Positions 28,901 through 42,900 of a stretch of DNA of 64,000 nucleotides are shown here, piece after piece. The stretch spans positions 53,992,993 through 54,056,992 of the forward strand of contig CM046832.1 of the NCBI GenBank assembly GCA_025618425.1, written 5' to 3'. The stretch is from Heliocidaris tuberculata. Lineage: Eukaryota; Echinodermata; Echinoidea; Camarodonta; Echinometridae. The position numbers and the translations under genes are program-made. Position 1 is the stretch's first letter; every line of letters begins with the position of its first letter. The notes beneath the pieces were generated by a model that saw only the letters and a program-made list of their open reading frames with translations, had not been told where the DNA came from and ran no database searches.

Positions 28901-30180
28901 TTGGAGACTTGGTTAATGTATGCAATGTCAGGACTGTCACCTCTATCCTCATCTCCCTCATCTGTTCCATTTTCAACGTCTCCATCTTCCTCTTTTCCAC
29001 TCTGGTGTTTTGCTATTTCCTCAGAACCATCCTCCTTTTCATTTGGTATTGTCTCACATGACGCCTGATTTGCCAATGGATGACAACTCCCTGTAGTCTC
29101 ACTCGATACCTGGTTTAGATATTCCTTTTCAGGGCCACCTTCTGCTTCATCATTGTCACCTTCATCCTTTTTATCATCATTGCCTTTCTCTTCCTCATCT
29201 CCAAAACCTTGTTTGAAATCCTCTCTAGTCTCAACATCTCCCTTCTCTCCTTCCTGAGTGGGTGATGAGGGTCCTGCATTGGTATTATCATTTGGAAGAC
29301 TACTTGATACATTTATCTCTTCATTATCATCATCAGCACCGTGACTTTGGTTTTCAATTGGAAGACTTTCTTTGGGAAGACTTTCTTCAGGAAGGCTGTT
29401 GTTTGGAAGATGTTCTTTGAGATTTTCTTTGGTATCTTGATCACTGGTTACATTTTTGGTATCTGAGAGGTCCTTCTCTATAGGACCAACATCCTGCTTT
29501 ACTTCTTGCTCCTCAATGCCATTTCTCTCCTGATGAGTTTCTTCATCGACACCATGAGAACCAGCATCATCATCATCATCATCCATCTCATATTTGTTCA
29601 TCACAGCTAATGGTTCTGCTTGTTTGATAGGTATCTCCTCATCTCCATCACGTGAGGCGGGTGCCATGGAAACATTACTACTGACAGCAGTACGCTGAAC
29701 ATCTTGCTGCTCTTGTTCGGAAGAAGATTTCTTGCTGGCTGCATCCAACATCTCATTTAGGTCACTGCTCGAAGGAGGAGGATAGAGAACACTTTCATCA
29801 AAATCTGCTCCCCTCTGAATAGTGTTGACATCATGATTTGTTGAGGGCGCTTCATTGGAAGTTGGTCCCTCATCGAGTGTATCTTGATAAACGGGAGGAG
29901 GAGGTATGACATCCACCCCAAAATCACTCATCTCAGCCCCATTCATCTCTTGGTGACCATCAACACTGGTTGGAGTGGAAGCACCATGCAAGTTGCTGGG
30001 AGTCATGCTGTCAGGGGAGATGGGAGGGATGTCACATGCAGCAGAGTTTGGAGGAGGGGAAACATGATCATACTCTACCTCTGGTTTTTCTTCCCTATCA
30101 GCTAATTCATTACCAGCATCTGGAGTGATTTTGCTCTCTGGCTGGCTTCGGGTCCTTTAACAATATCAGGAAAAAAAAAA

Positions 30181-30211
<31 letters not shown>

Positions 30212-30943
30212 AACAGACAGAGGAGAGAAAGAGAGAAAGAGAGAGAGAGAGGACACAGGAGGGGATGGAGCAGTGAGAGTCAGACAGCAAGACAAACAGA
30301 CAGACAGAAAGAGATATTTTAGTGGAAGGAAGCACATAAGAAGGAAGCATATGAGAGAAACATTAGGAAGAAAACAAATATTCGAGAAGAGAGAAGTGGA
30401 AGGAATAGCAAAAACAGAGAAAATAAAAGAAGATGATCAACAGAATAACACAACAGAAATGAGAATTGTGCAAGTAAAATACAATAAAACTAAAGCATTG
30501 CCAATAAAAACAATTCATATTTGACATATTGGTAAATTTCCCAGGCAGAAAAAAATATACGAGCCAATTTAATGCTACTAAGTCCAACCAAGAGTCAAAA
30601 ACAAGCAAGGATGGTCATTCTTCTCTTCAATGACATTTGAAACAAACATTTCAGTTTTCAAAACCTGTTTGGAGTTATTTATACAATCAAAAGGTGATTC
30701 ATTCAAAAAATATATTTGTGCTCACTCTTCAGATGTCTTTAATCCTTCACTGGTAATATCCATCTCAACTTTAGCTGGGGTGAGTGTAGAAGTGGTGGTG
30801 GCGGCAACTTCTGTTGTTGGGAGAGACTCTAGGTGTGCTTCTTTTTCTTCTTCTTTATTGGAATTTGTAACCTCTGGTTGAAACTCTGGAAGCAATATCA
30901 CATCTGGACCTACATTTGAAGTTAAAACAATGTCTTATATATG

Positions 30944-30982
<39 letters not shown>

Positions 30983-33900
30983 CTAATGGTAGAAAGTGTA
31001 TATCCAATGTCTAATGAAACAGAATATAGCAGAATTCAGAAGTTCCTTTTCCTCTTTTGAAAGTGCTAAGATCATCTTGATAATTTCAAAGCATTTTACG
31101 AAATGAAACTATTCTACCTTTCTTTTGGGGTTAATATTTGTTAACAGGAAGAGTGATACATTTGTAAATACAAAAACACTTGAATTACCTTTGTATTACC
31201 TACAGAAAACAAATACCTAAAACCCAATGCATACTGAGGTAACTATGTCACAAGAGTATTACATGTTTTAAATAAATCACATCACTGCAACACTACATCA
31301 AAGTAAGTACTGTCTGAGAGCTTGTGATGACACTTTGTACCCCCCCCCCCCCAATTAACCGAGGGTATCTTATACATATCTGTTTGCCAATTTTCTCAGA
31401 ACATAAAAAAAATAATTTTCTCGATTACCTGGAGGTTTAAGGGATCCTTCAAAGATCTGGAGGTAGGGTAGACCTTCTCTCTTCTTTGACTTTGGAACAG
31501 TCATAGAGTCCAAATTGAGGGGCAAACTGATGTCAAGATCATTGGACAGCAAAACACTCTGCTCCTCTGCATCTTGATCTGTAAAAATATACATGTTCAT
31601 GAGGTCAATCATAAAGGAAAACTCTCTCCTGTATATGGTTAAAGCACCTGTATAGTCAGTCAGTCAAATGAACAGTATACCATTTTTGTAAGGATTTCCA
31701 GCATTCGTCACCCTGTAAAGCAACTTTCAAACCATAAGAATTACATGTAAGATCAAAACCTTGAATTGCATTGGATAATATGAAAGACTTTTAACTGGTT
31801 TGAAGTTGTACTCAATTACAAATTGCAAACTAACATTACTGACTTTCGATAATAACAAATCATGTAATTTCTGTAACAAGAAGTGAAATTTAAAAAATTT
31901 TATGAAATTTGGGCCAAGTCAAAACTGCATATAAGTATTGAATTAGAACACTGAAACATACAATACCTACAATACATTTTATACAAACTGCTCACATATG
32001 TTTTGGAAATAAAACATAAAATGAGCCATAAAAAAACAAACAAAACAAACGGTGCACCCCTTAAAAATAAAAACACAAAAATTCCTTACCAAGAAGAGCT
32101 GTCTATCCTCCTAAAAATGACATTCCATAAAAATTATGCAGCTGAAAATAACCCCTCAAACATAATTTGAACTGCTTCAATAAAATCTGATGAAAATACA
32201 AATCTTACTCTCATTTAGGTTATATCACTTGTAGATGTGCACAACACTGCATGCTCCGATACACTATACATAATAACACAGATAAATCCTCTTTCAGTAG
32301 GTCTGATACACTTTTAAGAGCTAGCAATCAGGGTGTGCTCAATAGAGAGGTTTGTGTTTTGTGGAAGTACAATGGGCCATTCAAAAGGAAGCTACTCAAG
32401 TAGCCCAATAGATAATGTCACACAAAATGCACAGACACTGCAAGCTCTTTTGTAACTGCTGCTATCAATTGTTAAGCTTAAGCTTTTATAGAAACCTCCT
32501 AAAAGCTGGAATTATTGGAGGCACAAGATGCTTAAGGGAAGGAATGACAGAATCCTTCCAATACCTCTGAATTTTGATTCTAGGACATAAAATGACAATT
32601 ACCCTGATACCCCCCCCCCCTCCCCAGGACAATTACCCCCCCCCCCCCACCCAGACGTCTACCCCAGAATCCGGGGGTGGGGGGGGGGGGGTAGTTGTCC
32701 AGGGGGTAGTTGTTCTGTGGGGTAATTGTCATGTGGGGTAATTGTCCTGGGGGGTAGTTGTCATGTGGGGTAGTTGTCCTGGGGGTAATTGTCGGGGGGG
32801 GGGGTAGTTGTCAAAGCGGTAATTGTCCAGGGGATAGTTGTCTAGATACGCTGAATTCTGCCAGGAAAATATTTGTTTACTCAATTATGCTCATTTGAAA
32901 GATGTTAATATAAATCTGCCTTTTTCACTCTTGATCACAAGTTATTCCACTCTTGTAGAAACTTTTTCTTTTCAGCTGCAAAGAAGTGGAGGTATCCTGC
33001 AAACCATCAACTAAAACCAGATAGATCTGGCTCATGAAATTTGGGGTCTATGAATATCTTGAATACAAGCACATCCCTTCCATTTAAAGTAAGGAAAATG
33101 TGCACATAAAAGAGAACAAGTCATTAAAAACTGGCTCAATCAACTTGAATGCATATTCATAATAAATGTTAGTAAAGACAATAAATGATACAGATGTCAT
33201 ACCTGCATGTCTGGGGAGTGCTAGCACATGGATTTTGAGTGGTTCCTCAGATGAATAGTCTTGGATTGTTATCCTGCTTTGCTTCTCTCCTTTCTTGGGA
33301 GTAATCTAGAGAAAAAGCCGGAATTTTAATTATTACAATGAATTCTTTCCATCCTTTTATCAAGTTCTCTATCTGCTTTTGTTAGTCTCTGTCTGTCTGT
33401 CTATTCTATGTATGTCTGTCTCTCTTTCTGTCTGTCTGTCTCTCTCTCTCTTTCTGTCTACATGTATTTATCTTAGCCCTTTCTTTCTCTGTACAAACAT
33501 ACATTATAAATTATCTCCCAGTTACTACTTCATGTCCACAGGTTAAGGTGGTCACAATAACTTTTGAGGACATTATAAAGCAGGAAAATTAGCAAAATAT
33601 ATCTAAACAATAAAATAGCAATCATTTTCTCACAGACAGAGCAATGTTCTCACCAATAAACAGAAAAAACATGAAATACTACTCAAAACATTCTTACACA
33701 ACATATATTTCAATAACTACATTTGAGACCAAAAGAGTACTGTCTCATTGTCATATAATACAACTGAACATGATCCTGTGTCTTCAACATACACTTTAAA
33801 AATTGAACAACCAAATCCATATAGATTTCTACTTCTCTGATACCTCTACAGAATGGAGTATATAAAAAAGGCCATGACTTTTAATAACATACCTCTTCAC

Positions 33901-36900
33901 CATACTGCATACCACTCACATACAGCTGGTACTTCAGTCCAGGGGTCGGCAAAGGTGTCCAGACAATGGGTAATTGACCTCTGACCTCTGCGATCTCGCT
34001 GGAGAGAATGGGGCCACCATGTTCAGAAACTGCAGGGCAGTCAAACCTCTGAAAGGATATAAGGACAAATCATTCAAGGGTCACTTCTAAAGTCTGTAAC
34101 GGAGAAATAAAAATGAAAATTAACTTTGTTCTCCAAACTGGGGTGAAAAAAATGATATATATACAATTATGGGCAGTATGCAACAAACATAGCTTATCGA
34201 ATGTAGAAAAGAGCTAAAACTAAAAAATATTCAGAAGTATCAGGAGAACATGTAAGGTATGATACATTTCACTTTTTACAAACAAACCATATTCAAATCT
34301 TGAAAAATAAATAATCATCTTTATTCAATATCTAACAAGATTTTTTAAAAATACATTTACCAATCATACAACTCTCATATTTCATGCAGCTTTATACGTC
34401 AAATGTATTGAAGAAAAAAAAAAGAAGAGAGTGTTTTGATTCTATCAGATTCCTTTCTATTCATTCCTAAACTTAAGGCTGATCAAAGCTATACAATATC
34501 AGCCAGTTTGCTGAAAGACTCTTCATACCAGTTTAGTTGACTCATGTGGCAAGACTGACGACATGGTTGGCATGGCAACAACAGAGATGATGTAAGAGGC
34601 TCCACCCACAAAACCACTTATGCCAATACTCTGACAGGGAGGTACCAGGTTGTTGTGATAACATATACCATTAATGTAGATCTGTAAATATCATGAGAGA
34701 TGTACAGAGATAATGGAAAGGGGAAATCTGTTTTCAACAAACAAACAAAAAAATTACACAACTGATCTATTTTAATATGTCAACGTCCCCCATAAAGAAA
34801 GAAAATGTTACGTCAATGTAAATGTATATTAAAACCTAGGCCATTATATGGTGAACTTTATAATTCTATGTGCACATTATGTCCTACTCCTACTCCTATT
34901 AAAAATGATATGTATGAAAACAAGGAAGATTGCAAATAGATAACAGTTTATAATCCTTCAACATGTTTTTAAAAATGTACAGGCTGACAAGGAATTGCCT
35001 GTATCCAAGCAGGCATCCATAATATATTAATTATCACAGTATCTTTAAGGTTGTAGAGATGAGAACTTACATGATAGGCTTCTATGAGGTGTCTGTAGCT
35101 TGCATCAGGCAACTCCCAGTAGAGCTCTACCGTGTGAGAGTTGTGCTTCCATCCCTTGATGATAGGTACACATTGTAACCACTGCCACAGACTTGTCTAG
35201 AACACAAAAAACACATTCTTTTATTAAAGGTAATCTGTAACTTTGTGGAGGCTTGATAAAATCTGAGCTGCATGGCCCTAACTGCTATCAGTGTATGTAA
35301 TATGTTGTAAAAATGAAGCCCTGAAAAATGCAAGTTAAACATATCATCATGTGCTTCACAAAAAGTGAAAATATGCAAGTGACCGGTAATGCCAGACCTT
35401 TTCTCCCCATAGACTACTGTGTTACACTAAAGCGTACCCCGGTACAGTTTCATGAATGGCAGTATTCGGTCATAGATATCTTGAAAATAACATCATATAT
35501 TGCAAAACCTTTATATTCCTGGCTATTTATTTATCCTTCTGAACATCACAAACATCAAAATTCAACAATTTATTAAATCAAACCCCCACAAAGTTACCGA
35601 TTCCCTTTAACCCCTATGATGCGACCAATTTTACAAGTTTAAATTACAATACAGAATTTGTGACACAAGTTTTCAATCAAATTTAAAAAAAATAATTGTT
35701 CATCTAGAAAAAACAAACACTTTTTCGTGATATCTGAATTTACAATTATGCTAAGAACTCATGCCAACCATCAAGTAGAAAGACAAGTTTTCTCTCTCAA
35801 TAAGTATTAGATGCAGTATCAAAATTGTGGGCACTTGAAACTGCCAATGACAATGAAAAGGTTTATAATGGACATCAAATAATCAAATTAAAGGGTAGTA
35901 TAGTCTTTTTGAGATTAGTGATTTACTGGCTTCATTCCTAACCTAAAAAACAGTTATGTAATGTCCAATATGATTTTGATATTAGCATTTGACCATTAAA
36001 GCATACTACTTTTTTCATTATTTTCCAGTCATGCAATACCACTGGAAATTTGCAAGTAGAAGACTTACTGGACCCTGAGTTTCCTGGAGTTGCTGTTCTT
36101 CAAAGTCTTCTGTTGCTATGGAAGCAGCATCATCATCACTCTCTGAATCTCCATCTGTTCCTTCTAAAACCCAATACCTCCTACAAATAGACACAGGAAT
36201 AGAAATGCACATATCTTCATTACAACAGTTAGCAAACAATAAAAAATATAACAGTAATGATATGTAGTTACCCCCCCCCCCCCCCTGACAACTACCCCAG
36301 CTATTACTATCTTCTAGTAGGATATAGTTTTAAATAAGGAACGGTCACCTTAGGGGGTAGTATTCCTACGGGGGTAGTTATTTGGGGATGCTTGTCAGGG
36401 AATAATTATCAGGGGAGCGGGAGGAGTGGGATGGAGGAGGGGGATGGAGGGGGGGGGGGGGGGTGGGGGGATGAGGGGGGGGTTGGGGGGGATGAGGAGG
36501 GGGGAGGGTGGGTGGGCAGAATGGTGGGAGAGGGAGAAGGGTGATTTGTTCTGAAATGCTTGGATTTAAGGAAATGGTTGGTTTCAGTTCAACATGATTT
36601 CATTTTTAATCACTGCCTTAATCCTTCTCCAATTGCATGTCAATAATCATACTTCAGTGTTATATCATGAATGTTGAGATGACTTACATGAAAACAATAG
36701 TACCATTGTGGAAATCATTACAGTTAACCAATTATCAAACATCAAACATCATACATTATACCCTGCCAATGATTCAACACTGCTAGTACAGTACTTTAAA
36801 GTACCAGTGTCATAAACATAGCATGATGATAAAGAATGTTAATCTTACCCTGATGTAAATATGTCACTTGGCAGTGCCTGATCGCTATGGGCTATGGCTC

Positions 36901-39900
36901 TCAAGATGTGTAGACCAGATCGCTTCAAGATGATACCTTGGTCTGCTTTCAATACCTGGTGTGAAAAGAAGAGGTGGTTGCATAGAAATAATCAACCTTT
37001 GGCTCACTTCATTCTCAACTTTGAGGTGCTCACTAAAATCGCTTAAAACAGAGAGAGCCTCTGATTATCAGAAGAGCTTTACAATACTGATCACATCTTA
37101 CATACCAAATAAAAAGAAAATTGAAAATGATGTAACAATATGATAAGACAAAAATGAACTTTCATGGACTAAACATGCTGATCAAAAGCAATCTTATTAA
37201 AAATACAGACTGGATCTTACTTTCTGGGAAAGCTGTAAGTATGCTATTCTCTAATATTCCTCTATCAAGATGGCTAGATATAAGGGAGTCACTGGGGAGT
37301 TCCCAATATCATCATTCACTCTCTTAAGCACCGAAACCCTGAGAAATATCATTACAATAAAAAAGGCTACTCAAGGGAAAGACAAAGCTGAAGTTTTAAA
37401 TATTTTTTCCAGATGGATGCCAAGGCTGATTTTAGTGAGAAAAACTTCTATAAAAATAACCAACTCAATGCTAGTCACTAGAACGGTGTACATCATATTC
37501 CATATATATTCTTTTAGAACATCCTATCCAAATTTCAATTTTGCATGCATGCAGAATAGATCCAAAGAGATTTTAGTCATGCCCAGTCAGCCACACAGTG
37601 CCTTACCCTTGTTGCTGACCCATTCGGCTCAGGAATGGAACCGTCTAGAGTATAGGAGATCGTAGCATCTGCTTGAGCTGAGGTAAGGTCAATCCGGTGA
37701 CCTTTCTGAACAACTCCACCAGCACTGTCAACAGATGTTGGTGTAGGGGTATTTGTGAAGGTGTCTGTGGTGGAATGTATAGAGGGATAACAAAATATGC
37801 TTCTGTGAATCACTACCAGATTCAGTAATACAGACATCTTTTGGTGGTATTTACTGTTGTAAATTAATATAATATATGACACCTGAGTAATTCAAATTTT
37901 GACAGATATTTGTTAATCTTACAAAACATATTTACAGATGTGTGGTAGGCAGCACTTACTCTGAGAAGAAGAAAAAGTTCATCAGCAATAAATGAAAACA
38001 TTGTTAAGTACATCATTTACTTTCAGCCTTTTTTCCTTTTATTCTTACCTCCAAACACATTTCTGTGAATCATGTATACATGTAATAAAATCTAATGAAA
38101 CTACCTATCATAAACTGTGTAATGTACAAACTTTTCTCAAGTTAAATTTTTTTAAAATTAAAAATCAAAAATCAGAAGATAACATACCAGTATCCCACAC
38201 CCGGACACATCCCAGACTCTTCCTGGCTCCTCTGGACCTAACATGGAATGTTCCTGTCTGTTCCCAGGTATGTGAGAAGCTTCCAAGAGCCTGCATGGGA
38301 CCGCTGGTGAAGCCACCCTCAGACTCTGGTACAGGGAATGAGGACTTGCTGGTAGCATCATCATCATCATCTGGAGGAGTTACCATGGTGATGTTGTGAT
38401 GCTCCTGGCTACTTGCCTCTTTCCATGACCACACCACTGACATACCCTGCGGAAGAGTAAGGGTCAACAGTTGCAAAGACTTCTATTCTTGTATAGTGCA
38501 TATAATGATACAATGCCAATATGCACTTCTGAAGAGCTTTTGGAAATTATTACCCAAGCTCTACATTAGCTTTAGCAACCATTATTAGCATACAGTGCAT
38601 TTCAAGGAATAATTCTTCATGAATCAGATATATTAAGGAATATCTTGCCGAACAGTGTTAGTGCTGTGGAGGGGACTGAAACCTGTACCTTGCAATGCTT
38701 AGCCTGGTAATTTATCCACTAGACCAAAACAACTCTACTTAAAAGGGAGATTAATTCTGGGGATGCCAACATCAAAGTACAGTGTAATATTGCACTATTA
38801 GCTATAATCTAATGTGGGAGAGCTTTCCTTGAAAGTTTATAATAAATCACTGTCTACATATTTCATCATCTATGTATCTTAATGTTTAATCTCTAACCTC
38901 ATAAATGCTATCTAATAAAAATATTAAATAAAACCATTAGTGATGAATAAACTATACAACAAAAAATAGTAACCAATCAATCCACCCATCTATGGAGTTT
39001 CACACACACATATCCCTTGTGACAATCTGTAGGATGATGGTTGTTTAAATTCTGGAGAAAAGAAGTATAGTATTGGCAAGGAAAACATTCAGACATTCTG
39101 AATGACTTGGGGATATATATTTTTCAGTATAGCAACTCAAAGACATAAATTAACACCTTCATTTACATAATCTGAGAACACTTTTTTAATTGACTACTTT
39201 ATATTCACTTTCGATATTAAAGAAATCTTTGTATCTTACCTTCTTGACGTTGACTGTCTGTGGATGAAATCCTCTGCTATTGACTCTCACCACGACTTGA
39301 TCCTTAGGCATACTCACTACAACACTGCTCAGTACAGCTTTGCTACTGTGCTCATACTATTCAAGAGAAGAAAATCAATAACATCAGTGACTTATACACA
39401 AGTGTCAAATTTACATCAATCAGTTATTATTATTTACATTCTGGGACAGCCATTCAGTATTAAATTTAGTCAAAAGGGAAATTTTGAAGAGGAGACTCAT
39501 GTGTACCATACACCTTTCCCATCTTTCAAATAAATGTTTTTAATAATGCACATGCCACCATCCCTTCAAAGGTACAATGTGTGGTACAGAACTACAATAT
39601 GAATTGTTTTATATAATGCTTATTTCCTCATCTGTACAAATGGCCCTAGGGGTGTGCATAATTTCTCAAACAAGATATCATACATACCATGAATTTTTCT
39701 CCCTTGTTTGAGAATGCTTTGCTATAGTAATGGAAGACTCCTGGGTTTGTGAATAATAAGGCACAGCATCTCCTGAACATAATAGAGAACATTACTGACA
39801 TTACAAATTGACATGATATAGAATATGTCAAGTTATTTACATTCAGCAAGAAAAGATACAATACATTAAACAATTATTTCAAAGGAACACAAATTGTATG

Positions 39901-42900
39901 TGATGGAAATTCTGACATGTCTTCCCAGGGTCTTTGCCAAATGGATATAAACATCAAGGTACATGTACATCTAATGTGATGCTATCCTGTTTTATATAAC
40001 GGGTTCAAGAATGCAGCCATCCTGATTGGTCAAATAACACCACGTGACCGTGCAAAAAAATAGTACTAACGCATGGCGAGGGGACTAACGCACAGCTAAT
40101 CCGGATCAAACCAGATCTGTAAACATGTAAACATGTAGCGCAGACGGTACGACTCGATTTGGCTATATGTTTTTACACGCTAAGATTGTAGATTACTCGA
40201 TTTGGCTATATGTTTTTACACGCTAAGATTGTAGATTGTAGATTGTAGGCCCGTTTAAAAAAACTATTAATACATGGTTGTGAGTTCATGCGTTAGTGCG
40301 ATCCAGCAACACGCAGGTTTTTATCGTGGTGTCTAACACACTCGGCTACGCCTCGTGCATTAGTACTCCACAATAGAAACCTTTGTTTTGCCGGATCGCA
40401 CTAACGTACTCCCAACCATGTATTAATAGTATATTAAAACATTTGTTAGAAACTTTCTTTTTTCTTTTTTTTCAAATTAACATTGCAGAATCAATATATA
40501 CACAATTAACCCACAGAAGACACTTACTACAAATGAATGAACAAGTTAAACCTAAACTGGTATAAATATTGGTATACATGTATATCACCTTTAACAAGCA
40601 ACAGCACAGATCTGGGTCTAAGTCGATCAACCAAACCCAGTATAAAAAAAAAAAAAAATGGTAAAACTACAGGCCTCTATGTGTTTGAGTTTGCGTTTAT
40701 ATCTAATCAAGCAAGGGCATGATGCAATCAGTTACCTTGGTGAAACAGAATCCTGAGTGTATTTCTGGAGCTCAAAGACCTCCTGAGTGCTGCTGACACT
40801 GATCAGCTTGTGCTTCCTCAGCAGAGGCCACACCCATGCCACGCAGTCACCTGACCTCACTGTCACGGGGTCAGGGGTCAAAGCATTCTTGGATGCTATG
40901 ACCTGGTGTACCTGCAAAGATCAAGGTATAAGTTTTGTGATAAGGAAGGTACAAAATTTGCTTTTAATACATGATCCCGCAAGAACTAACCATATTCTGA
41001 ACTTCGACCCTAGAACCCTAATCTCAACTCTAAACCCTGAATCTAATCTCAAACTAATGGCAATCCCTACCCTATACCTTTGATGAAATAAAAGACAAAA
41101 GAAAAGTTGAAAAAGCCATATTTCCCAAGACACATGTATGAAATAATAATCTACACAATCTCTTCTATATGAATTCAATGCCATTGATTTCCTACCTGCG
41201 GCTGACGTACAGTCATGATGGCTCCATATAGATTTGGCAATCCAGCACTAAATTGGGAAAAAAAGAAAAATAGAACTCATTAAATCAGCTTTGTTTTTTG
41301 TTAGGTAGTGAAATTAAACAATGAAAGATCAACACCAGTGGCAAACTCCTAAACAGGTCTTGACAGTAACATTTCAGACGTCGGTTTTAGGTAGGGGAAC
41401 TTGAAATGCCTTTGAATCAATGGCAATTCATCTATGGCTACTCAATAGCTGATTTTTTAAAAAAATCACTCTCCTGTATTTTTCAGATGATAAGTACATA
41501 TCCCATTCAGTGAGTAGTTAACAAATGTTAACAAATCTGGTATATGAATGTAAGCTGCCATATTCAGAGAACCTGTAAACTGTCTACCGTATTTTCTGGC
41601 ATAAAGGCCGCGGTATTTTCGCCCAAAATATGATCGCAAAGTCTGGGTGCGGCCTATAAGCAACAACAGACAAAAACAAACCGCCTCCAAAACCCTGGTC
41701 TAAACCACACGTATTGGAATTGACGGGACAGATCTACAGTGAGCTTGTGCTCTATCTCTATTGATGTAATTATCTTTCAAGTATTGAAACATTTTCATTC
41801 ATAAATATATCTTTCAGGACTAATAACTAAATATCTCAATAATATAATTACAAGCATAGCCTAGTATGGTCTTCCGAGGTTGACAAAGCACTGCTACGAG
41901 CTCGAGTAACGTGCTGAAATCAGCCTCGAAAAATACCCGAATTTTCATCCCGGGTCGATTTATGGTAGTATCAAAGAGGCAAAAGTATTTTCTTTACTAT
42001 GAGCTATTGTAATGGCTGTTACAGCACTACATAGGCACTCTATAATTCTTAATTTGTCTTTTGAGGATCCTTCGCGGAGATGTGTGTATTTCGTATGGAG
42101 AACGAACAGTTATCGCAGTGGATTTTCATAGGGCCCGTCGTTTGCGTGTTATCCTACATTGTAGGTCATGGCAAAGATCTTAAAAGAGAAGATATGACAC
42201 TCCCCCTATTTTAATGTAACGGAAGTGGCTTCATGGGGAAGGGCGCTCTTCCCCTGGCCGTTACATCGGACCCGGTACAAAATCGAAAGAGTGTCCTATC
42301 TTCCCTTTTACGATCTTTGGTCATGGCAAGGACGTGTTTCAGCTTGCAAATCGTTGTGACAACGTTTTCAATTACCTCTTCGAATCCATCATGCTGCATA
42401 TGTATTTTTTGTCTTTGGAAATCACTTAGGGAACTTTTGATGGAATATGCACCCATCTAAGATATATCTTAACGATTTTTTAGAGTGGTGGAAACATTTC
42501 CATTGCAATTTCGTTTGTGATTGAGCCTCAATTTGCGAGTTGCATTCATGGTTGATAGTCCCGTTCGTAGTCTAACTTTTATAGTAGGGAAACTGTGCAC
42601 GTACTGTACTACTAGTCTACAAAGATGTACGTGTTTGCGAGCAGTACACTTCGTCAGATTCTCTTTCTCTTTTTAAATTCTTAATGACATAACAGCAAAG
42701 ACATCTAGAAATAATTGTCTACAAAAAGTCAATACAATAAAAAGTTTGGCCATTGTTTTTTCTTTGTAGATCTATGATTTTTTTGGGGAAACATTTCTTA
42801 TGCTTCTGATTTTTCCCCATATTTTTTTTTTTCCCCAATGAGTTGTCAAGGTTGGGGTGTGGCCTTTGCAGCGGTGCGGCCTTTAAGCCGGAAAATACGG

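Noticed and set aside
28659..29068. Plus-strand ORFs rich in Ser, Phe and Leu
   Set aside because: Antisense shadows of the acidic GA-rich exon 29 on the minus strand.
32590..32710. CRISPR-like or telomeric repeat
   Set aside because: Units are contiguous without spacers and the sequence is not TTAGGG; it is a minisatellite in a eukaryotic intron.
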